Shown here: piece by piece, positions 27,414 to 36,802 of the stretch
Position numbering within the stretch: position 1 is the stretch's first letter
How the letters are laid out: each line of letters begins with the position of its first letter
From: Parapedobacter sp. SGR-10
Lineage (GTDB): Bacteria; Bacteroidota; Bacteroidia; Sphingobacteriales; Sphingobacteriaceae
Direction of reading: 5' to 3'
NCBI RefSeq assembly: GCF_011030405.1
Contig: NZ_JAAJTJ010000002.1
Span: forward strand, 186,001-250,000
DNA: 64,000 bases
Position numbers and translations under genes: made by a program
Notes under the pieces: model-generated
Databases searched by the model: none
What the model was told of the DNA's origin: nothing
What the model saw: only the letters and a program-made list of their open reading frames with translations

Positions 27414-28397
27414 ATGGAATACAGAAAATTAGGTAACAGTGATTTGGAAGTATCGGTCATTACATTTGGTGCATGGGCTGCTGGTGGCTGGATGTGGGGA
27501 AGCACGGACAGAAACGATGCGGTGGAAGCTATTCGTGCCTCATATGATGTAGGCGTGACATCTATTGATACCGCACCGATTTATGGCCAAGGGACAAGTG
27601 AAGAAATTGTGGGAGAAGCTATAAAGGGACTCGCCAGGGATAAGATACAGATTTTGACGAAATTTGGCCTGCGTTGGGACTTGGCACAGGGAGAAATACA
27701 CGGCCATAGTCGGGACAATAATGGCAAACCCATTGATATCTATAAGTTTGCAGGCAAGGATAGCGTCATCTACGAATGCGAGCAGAGTCTGAAATTGCTG
27801 GGTACAGACTACATTGATCTGTATCAAATCCATTGGCCCGATCCGACCACCCCGATAGACGAAACTTTTGAAGCTGTACAGCGGCTGATCGAACAGGGTA
27901 AAGTCCGCTATGCGGGTGTGTGCAATTATAATGCTGAACAAATGGCCGAAGCGGATAAAATTGTACCTTTGGTATCCAATCAAGTGCCCTATAGTATGGT
28001 CAATCGGGATATTGAGCAAGAGACATTACCCTATTGCCTGGTCAATGAAAAATCCATTTTGGCATATAGTCCCTTGCAGCGAGGCCTGTTGACCGGAAAG
28101 ATCTACCCCGGTTACACGTTTCAGGAAGGAGACCATAGAGCTGGGTTGCCGCATTTTCAGCCGGAATTTATAGAAAAGACCAATGCGCTACTGAACAAAC
28201 TAAAACCTTTGGCCGAAGAAAAAGGGGCGACATTGGGGCAGCTGGTCTTGCGATGGACCGTAGAGCGGGCAGGTATCACTATTGCTTTGGTTGGCGCGAG
28301 GAATGCAGCACAAGCCGTTCAGAATGCAGGCGCAATGGATATTAGCCTGTCGGCCGATGAGCTGGGTGAGATCAATAGATTGGTAGATGATTTTTAA
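27414..28397 (+). CDS. Aldo/keto reductase
   Basis: A 327-residue NADPH-dependent aldo/keto reductase of the general-stress / IolS-like type. The catalytic tetrad is visible: Asp52 and Tyr57 (SIDTAPIYG), Lys83 (LTKFG) and His140 (YQIHWPD). The cofactor-binding end VLRWTVERAGITIALVGARN is typical. No signal peptide, so it is cytosolic. It reduces aldehydes or sugar ketones; the physiological substrate is unknown. It is followed in the same direction by a DoxX-like gene (34 bases later) and a dienelactone-hydrolase-like gene, a possible small detoxification operon. Confidence 0.93.
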   Translation: MEYRKLGNSDLEVSVITFGAWAAGGWMWGSTDRNDAVEAIRASYDVGVTSIDTAPIYGQGTSEEIVGEAIKGLARDKIQILTKFGLRWDLAQGEIHGHSRDNNGKPIDIYKFAGKDSVIYECEQSLKLLGTDYIDLYQIHWPDPTTPIDETFEAVQRLIEQGKVRYAGVCNYNAEQMAEADKIVPLVSNQVPYSMVNRDIEQETLPYCLVNEKSILAYSPLQRGLLTGKIYPGYTFQEGDHRAGLPHFQPEFIEKTNALLNKLKPLAEEKGATLGQLVLRWTVERAGITIALVGARNAAQAVQNAGAMDISLSADELGEINRLVDDF

Positions 28398-28431
28398 GGA
28401 TCGCCTTGTTTGTATTTGTTAATTATTGTCC

Positions 28432-28815
28432 ATGAAAAATTTTAAGATAACTTTTTTCTTTTTACAGCTGCCCATAGCCATTTCACTATTGGGACACGGA
28501 CTGGTCCGGCTTCCTAAGCTGACTGCTTTTGCGGAAGGTATGGTGTCTTCCATGGAAAGTTCGGTGCTACCTTCGGGATTGGTTTTGGCCTTCGGGTACA
28601 TCTTGCCGGTTGTAGAAGCTGTTCTGGGAGCCGCTCTGCTTATCGGTTTTCAGACGAGATACATCTTATATGGTGCATTGGCGTTGATGGGTGTACTCGT
28701 ATTGGGGAGCTCGACCATTGAGAATTGGGGAGCCGTGCAGGCTCAGCTGGTGCATGGTATCTATCTGGGCTTTCTCCTGTGGTTTTATGAACAATATAGG
28801 AATGAAAATAAGTAA
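28432..28815 (+). CDS. DoxX-family membrane protein
   Basis: A 127-residue integral membrane protein with four hydrophobic segments. The first has PIAISLLGHGLVRLPKL, the second GLVLAFGYILPVVEAVLGAALLIG, the fourth LVHGIYLGFLLWFY, matching the DoxX/TQO-small-subunit-like family. Members are linked to quinone or thiol redox reactions at the membrane, but the biochemical role of most is not established. ATG 28432 is taken; a TTG six bases earlier is in frame. It ends 3 bases before the next gene, so both are co-transcribed. Confidence 0.75.
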   Translation: MKNFKITFFFLQLPIAISLLGHGLVRLPKLTAFAEGMVSSMESSVLPSGLVLAFGYILPVVEAVLGAALLIGFQTRYILYGALALMGVLVLGSSTIENWGAVQAQLVHGIYLGFLLWFYEQYRNENK

Positions 28816-28818
28816 ATC

Positions 28819-29583
28819 ATGAATACAAGAAGAACAAACACCATACTGATCTTGTCTTTATTGGTCAGCCTTATGGGCTCAGCTGTAGTGCAGGCGCAAG
28901 ATTTGAAGCCGGTTGGCTACCAAGATGGAACTCAAAAGCTGAATGGCTTGGTAACGTCCAATGCAGGACAAAAATTACCCGGAGTCCTTATTCTGCCGGC
29001 TTGGAAAGGCATCGACAATGAAGCCAGACAGGCCGCATTGAACTTGGAAAAAGAAGGATATATTGCTTTTATAGCCGATATCTACGGTGAAGGTAATACC
29101 CCGGTGGACAATGCAGCGGCAGCAAAGATGTCATCGCATTACAAAAACGATTACAAGGCATACCAACAGCGTATCGCGGCGGGGTTGGAAGAACTCAAAA
29201 GGCAAGGGGCAAATCCGGATAAAGTGGCTGTTATCGGGTATTGCTTTGGTGGTACGGGAGCATTGGAAACTGCCCGTGGGGGATTGCCCGTACAAGGTGT
29301 GGTCTGTATTCACGGTGGTTTGGCCAAAGCAGCCGATCGCCTCAATGGCCCGATCCACACCAAAGTTCTTGTCGAACATCCTGCGGCCGATAAAAGTGTC
29401 AGTTCAGCAGATTATGAGTCTTTGGTACGTGAGATGAACGAGGGCAAAGCTGATTGGCAGATCATCACGTATGCACATTGTGGGCACACCTTTACCAATC
29501 CAGAATCGGCAGAATACAACGAGGTGATGGCTACAAGAGCCTGGAATCATACGTTATTGTTTTTGGAAGAGGTATTAAGGTAG
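28819..29583 (+). CDS. Exported dienelactone-hydrolase family protein
   Basis: A 254-residue alpha/beta hydrolase with a Sec signal peptide (cut after VQA, residue 26). The Cys nucleophile typical of dienelactone hydrolases is Cys142 in GYCFGG, with Asp191 and His223 (GHTFTNP) completing the triad. Cytosolic DLH enzymes act on dienelactones in aromatic breakdown, but exported Bacteroidota versions have no known substrate. Third gene of the likely operon with the aldo/keto reductase and DoxX-like genes. Its stop codon lies inside the palindrome that follows. Confidence 0.85.
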   Translation: MNTRRTNTILILSLLVSLMGSAVVQAQDLKPVGYQDGTQKLNGLVTSNAGQKLPGVLILPAWKGIDNEARQAALNLEKEGYIAFIADIYGEGNTPVDNAAAAKMSSHYKNDYKAYQQRIAAGLEELKRQGANPDKVAVIGYCFGGTGALETARGGLPVQGVVCIHGGLAKAADRLNGPIHTKVLVEHPAADKSVSSADYESLVREMNEGKADWQIITYAHCGHTFTNPESAEYNEVMATRAWNHTLLFLEEVLR

Positions 29584-29612
29584 TAGAGACGCAAAATTTT
29601 GCGTCTCTACTA
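29581..29612. terminator. Perfect 32-base palindrome, bidirectional terminator / REP-like
   Basis: Two perfect 16-base arms (29581-29596, 29597-29612) with the centre GCAAAATTTTGC lie between converging transcripts of the hydrolase and gcvP. It shares length and outer arms GTAGAG/CTCTAC with the palindrome at 42247-42274, so it may belong to a dispersed repeat family recruited as terminator. Confidence 0.75.
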
Positions 29613-29621
29613 TGAATATAT

Positions 29622-32492
29622 CTAAGCTTCTGCGTATTCTTCGATAGATGGACAGGAACAGATCAATGTCCGGTCACCTTGCGAATCGTTTACACGACCT
29701 ACCGAAGGCCAGAATTTGTTGGCTTTGAGATAAGGGAGCGGATAAGCTGCCGTTTGGCGTGAATAGGATCTGCCCCAATCATCTGCTGTAACCATAGCTG
29801 CGGTATGCGGCGCATTTTTCAACACATTCTCTTTCTGGTCTACCTCGCCTGACTCTACCGCCGCAATTTCTTGACGTATAGCGATCAAGGCATCGCAGAA
29901 ACGATCCAATTCTGGTTTGGACTCGGACTCTGTCGGTTCGATCATCAAGGTACCTGCTACCGGAAAGGATACGGTAGGTGCGTGGAAGCCATAGTCCATC
30001 AAGCGTTTGGCAATGTCCGCGACCTCGATACCTACGCTCTTGAATGTACGGCAATCGACGATCATCTCGTGTGCACAGCGTCCGTTGGCTCCTGCATAGA
30101 GAATAGGATAATGTTCTTCCAAACGAGCCTTGATATAATTGGCATTCAGAATGGCGATTTTTGTTGCTTCGGTCAAACCATCTCCACCCATCATGGCGAT
30201 ATACGCATGGGATATAACCAGGATAGATGCTGACCCAAACGGCGCCGCCGATACGGCGGATATACCTTGCTCGCCCGATACGGATACGACTTGATGATTT
30301 GGCAAGAATGGTACAAGATGGGCTGCTACACCGATTGGCCCCATACCCGGACCACCTCCGCCGTGAGGTATACAGAATGTTTTGTGTAGATTGAGGTGGC
30401 AAACGTCTGCCCCGATAAATCCGGGACTGGTCAAGCCAACCTGTGCATTCATATTGGCACCGTCCATGTAGACCTGCCCGCCATTTTCGTGGATGATACG
30501 ACAGATTTCGATAATGGGCTCTTCAAATACACCGTGGGTAGATGGATAAGTGACCATCAGAGCGTTCAGATCTGCGGCATGCTCTGTTGCTTTTGCCCTA
30601 AGGTCCTCTACATCGATATTGCCGCGATCATCACATTTTACCACCACGACTTTCAAACCAGCCATCGAAGCCGAAGCAGGATTGGTGCCGTGTGCCGAAG
30701 CTGGGATCAAGCAGATATTGCGGTGTGCTTCGCCACGGCTTTCGTGATAGGCACGAATGACCATGAGTCCGGCGTATTCACCCTGCGCCCCGGAGTTAGG
30801 TTGGAAGGACATCTTGGCAAAACCCGTAATCTCACATAGCCAATCGTTCAATTCATTGATCAATTGCATGTAGCCCGAAGTCTGGTCGGCCGGAGCAAAT
30901 GGATGGAGACCACCAAAACGTGCCCAGGTCACAGGAACCATTTCTGTAGTTGCGTTGAGCTTCATCGTACAGGATCCCAACGGAATCATCGAATGGCACA
31001 AAGAAAGGTCTTTGGCTTCGAGGGATTTGATATAACGCAGCATTTCACTCTCAGAATGATAGCTGTTGAAAATAGGGTGTGTCAAGTAAGGTGAAGTACG
31101 AACGAGTACATCTGGAATAACAGATTGCAGTTCCGGCGTCAGTCCAGCTAGATCAAGGTCATTTTGTGAGATACCTTTGATCTTGGCGAACACCTTGACG
31201 ATCGTCTGTATATCTTCAAAGGTCGTGGTCTCGTCGATAGAGATGCCGACAGTGTCTTCGTTATAGTAGAAGTTGAGCTCATTGTCCAATGCTTCGGCTT
31301 TCAATGCTCCGATCTGATCTCCAACCTTGAAACGCAAGGTATCAAAATAAGAAGCATTGCTTTGTTCATAACCTAATGCCTGAATAGCTCTGTCCGCCAG
31401 TTTTGTCAAATCATGGATACGTGAGGCGATGTTTTTTAACCCTTCTGGTCCATGGTAGACAGCATAGAAGGAAGCCATAATGGCCAGTAGAGCCTGTGCT
31501 GTACAGATATTTGAGGAGGCTTTGTCACGGCGGATGTGTTGCTCACGGGTCTGGAGAGCCATGCGCAGCGCATATTCTCCGTTGGAGTCGGAAGTCACCC
31601 CGATGATACGACCCGGTATATTACGTTTGTAGGCCTCCTTGGTCGCAAAGAAAGCCGCGTGAGGGCCGCCAAATCCCATAGGCACGCCAAAACGTTGGGA
31701 ATTGCCGACCACGACATCTGCACCCCATTCTCCCGGAGGGGTTAACAACGTCAAAGACAACAGATCGGCAGCTACGCATGTCGTAATGCCCTGTGCATGC
31801 GCTGCTTCCGTAAAATCCTTATAGTCGGCGATGGTTCCGTCGGCTGCGGGATACTGGACAAATGCTGCAAAGACATCATCCGAAAGGTTAGATGCCGTAA
31901 TTTCTGCGATACGAATCTCTACTCCGAATGGCACGGCTCTTGTTTGCAACACGTCCAAAGTCTGCGGAAATACAGTTGGAGATACCAAAAATACATTTGC
32001 ATCTTTGTTTTTGCGGGCACTGTATAACATGAACATGCCCTCGGCAGCAGCCGTTGCTTCATCCAGTAAAGATGCGTTTGCTATCTCAAGTCCTGTCAAA
32101 TCGGAGACAACCGTCTGAAAATTCAACAAGGCTTGAAGACGGCCTTGGGCAATCTCTGCCTGATAAGGGGTATATTGTGTGTACCATCCAGGATTCTCCA
32201 ACACGTTACGTTGGATAACGCCCGGAACGACGACATTGTAATAGCCTTGTCCGATATAAGATTTGAATACTTTGTTTTTCTCGGCAATCTGAGCTATTTT
32301 ATCCAGGTAAGCGACCTCGCTCCATGCTTTGGGGAGGTTTAGTGGCTTTCTACGGATAGGTGCAGGGATGGTCTGTTCGATCAGCTCATCCAATGAATTT
32401 ACACCCAAAAATCTCAACATGTCGTCTACTTGTGCAGAACTGGGACCATTGTGTCGATCCTCAAATTTTTCCTGGTAATATACGTTGCTCAT
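29622..32492 (-). CDS. gcvP: Glycine dehydrogenase (decarboxylating), P protein of the glycine cleavage system
   Basis: Decarboxylates glycine with pyridoxal phosphate and passes the aminomethyl group to the lipoyl H protein. The 956-residue single-chain form has both halves: [16 protein letters not shown] near the N terminus, [20 protein letters not shown], and the PLP Lys704 in [18 protein letters not shown] followed by the glycine-rich loop. Start at 32492 ([10 protein letters not shown]) is preferred to the ATG six codons upstream because it is the usual N terminus. gcvT and gcvH are not adjacent, which is common in Bacteroidota. A -7-like box in antisense (CAAAGATA at 32580-32587) lies about 90 bases upstream. 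Confidence 0.97.
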   Translation of the reverse strand: MSNVYYQEKFEDRHNGPSSAQVDDMLRFLGVNSLDELIEQTIPAPIRRKPLNLPKAWSEVAYLDKIAQIAEKNKVFKSYIGQGYYNVVVPGVIQRNVLENPGWYTQYTPYQAEIAQGRLQALLNFQTVVSDLTGLEIANASLLDEATAAAEGMFMLYSARKNKDANVFLVSPTVFPQTLDVLQTRAVPFGVEIRIAEITASNLSDDVFAAFVQYPAADGTIADYKDFTEAAHAQGITTCVAADLLSLTLLTPPGEWGADVVVGNSQRFGVPMGFGGPHAAFFATKEAYKRNIPGRIIGVTSDSNGEYALRMALQTREQHIRRDKASSNICTAQALLAIMASFYAVYHGPEGLKNIASRIHDLTKLADRAIQALGYEQSNASYFDTLRFKVGDQIGALKAEALDNELNFYYNEDTVGISIDETTTFEDIQTIVKVFAKIKGISQNDLDLAGLTPELQSVIPDVLVRTSPYLTHPIFNSYHSESEMLRYIKSLEAKDLSLCHSMIPLGSCTMKLNATTEMVPVTWARFGGLHPFAPADQTSGYMQLINELNDWLCEITGFAKMSFQPNSGAQGEYAGLMVIRAYHESRGEAHRNICLIPASAHGTNPASASMAGLKVVVVKCDDRGNIDVEDLRAKATEHAADLNALMVTYPSTHGVFEEPIIEICRIIHENGGQVYMDGANMNAQVGLTSPGFIGADVCHLNLHKTFCIPHGGGGPGMGPIGVAAHLVPFLPNHQVVSVSGEQGISAVSAAPFGSASILVISHAYIAMMGGDGLTEATKIAILNANYIKARLEEHYPILYAGANGRCAHEMIVDCRTFKSVGIEVADIAKRLMDYGFHAPTVSFPVAGTLMIEPTESESKPELDRFCDALIAIRQEIAAVESGEVDQKENVLKNAPHTAAMVTADDWGRSYSRQTAAYPLPYLKANKFWPSVGRVNDSQGDRTLICSCPSIEEYAEA

Positions 32493-32745
32493 TTTGCTTT
32501 TTAATTGCAATTGCCTTAAATCATTAACTCTTTGACAAACAAATTATTCGATGAATAAGCCATTTGTTTGTTGAATGCGCAAAGATACGGTTTTTGCAGT
32601 ATATTTTTAAGAATTGCAAGCTCTCTTGGACTTTTATTATTACATCAATCGTTTGCACGATTTTTTGAATTTAATCCAACAAGACATAAAAAAAACTATG
32701 AGGTTTGTATAGAAAGACTTGCGAAGTTTCAAAAGCTTTGCACGT
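32493..32745. other. Intergenic region upstream of gcvP
   Basis: 253 bases between the arginase gene end and the gcvP start, both on the minus strand. The only signal seen is a minus-strand TATCTTTG box (32580-32587), an exact TAnnTTTG match. No glycine-riboswitch-like pair of stems was recognised, and no terminator hairpin for upstream transcripts is visible. Confidence 0.4.
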
Positions 32746-33702
32746 CTAGGACTTCTCTATTAAAGGGGTAATCTGTTCGAGTATATCAAATGCGACTTCT
32801 GCCATACGGTTGCCTTGGTGATCCAAAAGGGGATTCACTTCAGCTATTTCTAAGCAGGTGACTTTTCCGGAACGGAAAATATCCTGTAGCAACAGTACGA
32901 TCTCCGAAGGCATAAAACCTCGCGGTACGGGCGTACCTGTGCCGTCAGCTATCAGTTCACTGTCCATGCTGTCCACATCAAAAGAGACATAGAGCTTATC
33001 GCAGGCAGATAGTCGGTTAAGAGCATCTGCGACACTGGCTTTCAATCCTCTTTCCCGCACTTCTTCAACTGTATAATTTTTGATCCCCAAGCGTTCGATC
33101 AACAGGTCTTCCGGCTCTTCTGTATCGCGTACACCAAAATAAATCAAGTGTGGGGGGATTAGCTTGGGCATGTCTATACCAATTTTCTGGAGTTTTTCCC
33201 AAAAGATAGGTATATCTCCCTGAATATCGTTGATATGACAGGGTAGATTGCTCTCCTGTAGGACTGCAGCCAAAGGCATTCCGTGCATGTTGCCCGAAGG
33301 AGTAGTATAGGGAGAATGGATATCGGCGTGGGCATCAATCCAGATTACGCCTAATGTTTCGTTGGGGAAGGCTGATTTTACGCCCGAGATCGTTCCCATG
33401 GCCGAAGAATGGTCTCCGGACAATACCAACGGAAAATTGTGCTTCAAGAGACTATCTTCTACAGTTGAGGCTACTTGTTGGCATTGCTGATAGATTTCTT
33501 TGATATGCTTGGCGAAAGGGCTTCCGTCATCTGTATAAATACTTTCATTGCGGGTCGGGATATCTGCATAGGTATGGTCTTGAAAGAAGCGATTCCCTTT
33601 GTTGATGGCGGCAATTTCCATCGCATCTATTCCCAAATCCGAACCTCTCGTTCCTGCGCCTATATCTGACCTGTTTTTGATAAGTTCAATTGTTCCCCCC
33701 AT
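32746..33702 (-). CDS. Arginase
   Basis: A 318-residue ureohydrolase. The binuclear manganese site is complete: GDHSS (His98), WIDAHADIHSP (Asp123, His125, Asp127) and SFDVDSMD (two Asp near 240). The segment TTPSGNMHGMPLA is characteristic of arginase rather than agmatinase, so hydrolysis of L-arginine to ornithine and urea is the likely reaction. Cytosolic. It is not next to other arginine genes; it lies downstream of a membrane-protein cluster on the same strand with an 80-base gap. Confidence 0.88.
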   Translation of the reverse strand: MGGTIELIKNRSDIGAGTRGSDLGIDAMEIAAINKGNRFFQDHTYADIPTRNESIYTDDGSPFAKHIKEIYQQCQQVASTVEDSLLKHNFPLVLSGDHSSAMGTISGVKSAFPNETLGVIWIDAHADIHSPYTTPSGNMHGMPLAAVLQESNLPCHINDIQGDIPIFWEKLQKIGIDMPKLIPPHLIYFGVRDTEEPEDLLIERLGIKNYTVEEVRERGLKASVADALNRLSACDKLYVSFDVDSMDSELIADGTGTPVPRGFMPSEIVLLLQDIFRSGKVTCLEIAEVNPLLDHQGNRMAEVAFDILEQITPLIEKS

Positions 33703-33782
33703 ATCATTTATAAAGCCATTAAATAAACAGTTTGCAAAGTTTGGTACTGATTACTTACAACTGATGACTGACCACTATTTTA

Positions 33783-34292
33783 CTAAGATGTTTCACTTTC
33801 GGGAGGAATACCAAAATTGAAAGCATCCTGTTTGCTCTCTGCCAAAGGCGGAACTTCCTTGTGTTTTTTCTTTTTCTTCGCGGGCCGGATAAAACCTACT
33901 ATCTTGGAGACAAAAGACTGTATTTTATCTTGGTTGATCTGTCCGGCGGCGCCTTCCGAAGCTAAAAGTACCATAGACTTTTTGAGCCATCCCGCATTCT
34001 TCAACAAGGTTTTGTTTAGCACCAATGGAAGTGCTAAGCGTAAGGTGTTGGTCAGCCAATCCGATTTGCCGCTCACCTTATTCTTCGAAGTTATGGAAGA
34101 AAAGAGACCCTTTACCATATCGACGCCTGGAATATAGGAAGTCACCATACCCAAAATTCGGGAAGGCATCTCGATTTTCTTTCGGAGCAAGGCATACTGG
34201 TCAAGCAGATAAGCTTCCTGCTCTTTTTTCAGGTTCTTCAGCCGTGCTATCTCCCTTTGCAGATCGGCAATATTAGTGATTTTGTGGCTCAT
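33783..34292 (-). CDS. Hypothetical protein with N-terminal coiled coil
   Basis: A 169-residue protein from MSHKITNIADLQREI. The first 45 residues form a charged heptad-rich helix (LQREIARLKNLKKEQEAYLLDQYALLRKKIEMP). The middle is moderately hydrophobic (LRLALPLVLNKTLL) and is followed by a Lys-rich stretch (PAKKKKKHKE). I recognise no family. Start 34292 overlaps the end of the preceding gene by 20 bases, typical of coupled translation; the open frame continues 25 codons upstream but without sense. Third gene of the YtxH/holin-like cluster, so a membrane-stress or envelope role is inferred. Confidence 0.65.
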   Translation of the reverse strand: MSHKITNIADLQREIARLKNLKKEQEAYLLDQYALLRKKIEMPSRILGMVTSYIPGVDMVKGLFSSITSKNKVSGKSDWLTNTLRLALPLVLNKTLLKNAGWLKKSMVLLASEGAAGQINQDKIQSFVSKIVGFIRPAKKKKKHKEVPPLAESKQDAFNFGIPPESETS

Positions 34293-34719
34293 CTGTTTTC
34301 TCCTTGTCAATAGTATCTTCTCCTTTTGTTTTCTCTTCTTGTTCCCCGAATATGGATACGTCTTCATCCTCCTCGTTCCACTTGGCCAGTACCTTACGGA
34401 TAGTCATATCTGTAAAACGAGCTTCCAACCTGGGTTCAAAAACCCGGATAATCAATATCAGTAACAAGAAAAAAGCTCCTGTCGTCAAGAAGCCCAAGGC
34501 ATTGCTTCCCATCAGTTCGCCTAAGTAGAAACCCAAAGCCAAAGAAATAAAGAATATGACGATCAATCCTAATATGAGTTTCGTGGCATCCACGACCAAA
34601 GCACCTCCAATGCGGGCAGCCTTGGCCAAAGCCTTTAGCTTGGTCAATTCGATCTGTGTATCTACATATTCTTTCGCTTTTTGAAAGCTTCCTGATAAAG
34701 AAAATTTTTGATCGTCCAT
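34273..34719 (-). CDS. Phage-holin-3-6/DUF1469-like inner-membrane protein
   Basis: A 148-residue protein with an N-terminal amphipathic helix (AKEYVDTQIELTKLKALAKAAR), two close membrane segments (LILGLIVIFFISLALGFYLGE and GFLTTGAFFLLLILIIRVF) and an acidic C-terminal tail. This is the plan of the Phage_holin_3_6 / DUF1469 family, which despite the name consists mainly of bacterial chromosomal membrane proteins of unknown function. No phage genes surround it. ATG 34719 (MDDQKFSLSG) is taken; the extension upstream crosses a hairpin region. Cluster partners are the YtxH-like gene ahead and the coiled-coil gene behind. Confidence 0.75.
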   Translation of the reverse strand: MDDQKFSLSGSFQKAKEYVDTQIELTKLKALAKAARIGGALVVDATKLILGLIVIFFISLALGFYLGELMGSNALGFLTTGAFFLLLILIIRVFEPRLEARFTDMTIRKVLAKWNEEDEDVSIFGEQEEKTKGEDTIDKEKTDEPQNH

Positions 34720-34770
34720 GCGCAAATATTGTTTTAAAAGAAAAGGGCTAGAAATCAATTACTACCTTAC

Positions 34771-34798
34771 TTTAGCACCAGATCTATCTGGTGCTAAA
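34771..34798 (-). terminator. Hairpin after the YtxH-like gene
   Basis: Perfect 13-bp stem (34771-34783 with 34786-34798) and a 2-base loop, ending in AAA/TTT on the outside. It lies between two genes of the same strand and could reduce rather than block read-through into the holin-like gene. Confidence 0.65.
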
Positions 34799-34803
34799 TA
34801 ATG

Positions 34804-35073
34804 TCAGGCATGCTCTTCGATTTCTTCTTCGATGATATCCTCTGCTTTCGAAAGTTTGGATTTCACGGCCGACAATATTTTTTCCTTGAATTCGTTCAAT
34901 TGGTCGAACTGCTCTTCAGCACGTTCTTTGAGGGCATCACCCAAATCGGCTAACGATTCATTCAGTTTGTCTCTTGTCTCTGACCCTTTGTCCGGTGCAA
35001 ATAAAATACCCAAAACTGCCCCTGCGGCCAAACCAGCCAACATGGCGGTTACTATTTTTCCACTATCCTTCAT
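34804..35073 (-). CDS. YtxH-domain protein
   Basis: An 89-residue protein with the YtxH (gas-vesicle-GvpP-like) layout: a short glycine/alanine-rich membrane segment (AMLAGLAAGAVLGILFAPDKGSETR, residues 9-33) and a long charged coiled-coil tail ending in EEEIEEHA. The APxxGxxTR motif is diagnostic. Members are small membrane-attached proteins often induced by stress; the molecular role is not known. First gene of the three-gene cluster, divergent from comM across 190 bases. Confidence 0.85.
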   Translation of the reverse strand: MKDSGKIVTAMLAGLAAGAVLGILFAPDKGSETRDKLNESLADLGDALKERAEEQFDQLNEFKEKILSAVKSKLSKAEDIIEEEIEEHA

Positions 35074-35263
35074 ATGCTTTTTAATTATTATATCTTACTA
35101 TCTATTAAACACAAAAAAAGAAGAAACGTTTAATTTTTTTCATTTTTTTCTGCTAACCCAATATACGATTATTCTATCAATGTATAGCAAAATCATCTTA
35201 TTTTCTTGAATAATACTTTGTTTGCGCAAAAATTATTATATTTAGCTAACCAATTAAGTCTGT

Positions 35264-36802
35264 ATGCTTGTAAAAACATTTTGTAGCGCAGTGTATGGAA
35301 TAGAGGCGTCTATCATTACGGTAGAGGTCAATATAACTGCGGGTTTACATTCTTATATCGTTGGATTGCCCGACAATGCTGTCAAAGAAAGCCTGCGCCG
35401 GATAGAAAGTGCCATTGCGGCAATAGGTCTTCGTATGCCTAGACAGAAGATTGTCATTAATCTGGCGCCGGCCGATATCCGAAAAGAAGGTTCGTCCTAT
35501 GACCTGAGCATAGCTATAGGTATATTGTCCTCTTCCCGACAGATTGAACCAGACATCATCGGTGAGTATATCCTTTTGGGCGAATTGTCCCTTGATGGGA
35601 CGATACAGTCAGTCAAAGGGGTTTTGCCTATCGCTGTACAGGCCAAAAAGGAAGGATATAAAGGAATTGTCCTGCCCAGGACCAATGCCCGTGAAGCTGC
35701 TGTTGTCTCCGGTCTCCACATCGTTGGGGTAGATCGGTTGGAACAAGTCGTTGCATTTTTTCGAGACCAGAGTACTATCGAGTCTACTGTCGTGGATGTC
35801 GAAGAGGAATTTTTGTGCAAGATCAACACATATGATATAGATTTTGCAGATGTAAAGGGACAGGAAAATATCAAGAGGGCATTGGAGATCGCTGCTGCAG
35901 GAGGACATAATGTCATTCTCATAGGACCTCCCGGAGCAGGAAAAACCATGCTTGCCAAACGTTTGCCTACCATACTTCCGCCGCTCTCTTTAGAAGAGTC
36001 ACTAGAAACGACCAAAATCCATTCTGTGGCAGGACAGCTGCATTCCTCCGAATCACTGTTGAGTATCCGCCCGTTTCGTGCGCCACATCATACGATTTCT
36101 GACGTGGCACTCGTCGGAGGAGGGTCTAATCCACAACCCGGCGAAATTTCATTGGCGCACAACGGTGTACTTTTTCTGGATGAGTTGCCCGAATTCAAGC
36201 GAACAGTATTGGAGGTTATGAGGCAGCCATTGGAGTCCCGGTATATTACGATATCCCGGGCAAAATTTACAGTGGATTACCCGGCCAGTTTTGTTTTGAT
36301 CGCGGCTATGAATCCGTGTCCCTGTGGATATTACAACCATCCGGACAAGGATTGTGTATGCGGTTCAGCCGCTGTACAACGCTATTTGAGCAAGGTTTCG
36401 GGGCCACTGCTAGACCGTATAGACCTGCATGTAGAAGTCACCCCCGTGGAATTCAAAGAGTTGTCAAGTAGTCGTACGGCCGAGAGGAGTGAGGATATTC
36501 GTGCCCGCGTTATCCAAGCCCGACGGATACAGGAGAAGAGGTTTGCGCAGGACGATCATGTGCACTGCAATGCACAGATGGGTTCAAAGTCTTTGCGCGA
36601 GATCTGTCAAATTGATGATACCGGCCGAAATCTATTGAAAGTCGCGATGGAAAGGTTGCATCTATCCGCGCGAGCTTACGATCGTATACTGAAAGTCGCC
36701 CGCACTATAGCGGATATGGATGGCTCCGAATATATTCAGAACCAACATCTGGCCGAGGCGATACAATTCAGGAGTTTGGATCGGGAGAATTGGGCGGGTT
36801 AA
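35264..36802 (+). CDS. comM: YifB/ComM-family magnesium-chelatase-like AAA+ ATPase
   Basis: A 512-residue protein: Lon-type S5-like domain (about 1-165), then a Mg-chelatase AAA+ domain with Walker A GPPGAGKT (224-231) and Walker B VLFLDELPEF, then a zinc-binding-like CPCGYYNHPDKDCVCG and a C-terminal helical domain with ARAYDRILKVARTIAD. Family knowledge: ComM is a branch-migration helicase that helps integrate incoming DNA during natural transformation. Presence does not show that this strain is competent, because the family is widespread. Its stop overlaps that of the convergent rhomboid gene (TTAA shared). Confidence 0.92.
   Translation: MLVKTFCSAVYGIEASIITVEVNITAGLHSYIVGLPDNAVKESLRRIESAIAAIGLRMPRQKIVINLAPADIRKEGSSYDLSIAIGILSSSRQIEPDIIGEYILLGELSLDGTIQSVKGVLPIAVQAKKEGYKGIVLPRTNAREAAVVSGLHIVGVDRLEQVVAFFRDQSTIESTVVDVEEEFLCKINTYDIDFADVKGQENIKRALEIAAAGGHNVILIGPPGAGKTMLAKRLPTILPPLSLEESLETTKIHSVAGQLHSSESLLSIRPFRAPHHTISDVALVGGGSNPQPGEISLAHNGVLFLDELPEFKRTVLEVMRQPLESRYITISRAKFTVDYPASFVLIAAMNPCPCGYYNHPDKDCVCGSAAVQRYLSKVSGPLLDRIDLHVEVTPVEFKELSSSRTAERSEDIRARVIQARRIQEKRFAQDDHVHCNAQMGSKSLREICQIDDTGRNLLKVAMERLHLSARAYDRILKVARTIADMDGSEYIQNQHLAEAIQFRSLDRENWAG

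Noticed and set aside
29779..30402. 207-codon minus-strand frame overlapping gcvP in another frame
   Set aside because: Same strand but shifted frame inside gcvP, Arg/Ser-rich artefact.
32493..32745. Glycine riboswitch ahead of gcvP
   Set aside because: I could not find the tandem aptamer core or a matching expression platform.
34273..34719. Prophage remnant indicated by a holin-like domain
   Set aside because: The family is widespread in bacterial chromosomes and no phage structural, integrase or lysis gene is nearby.
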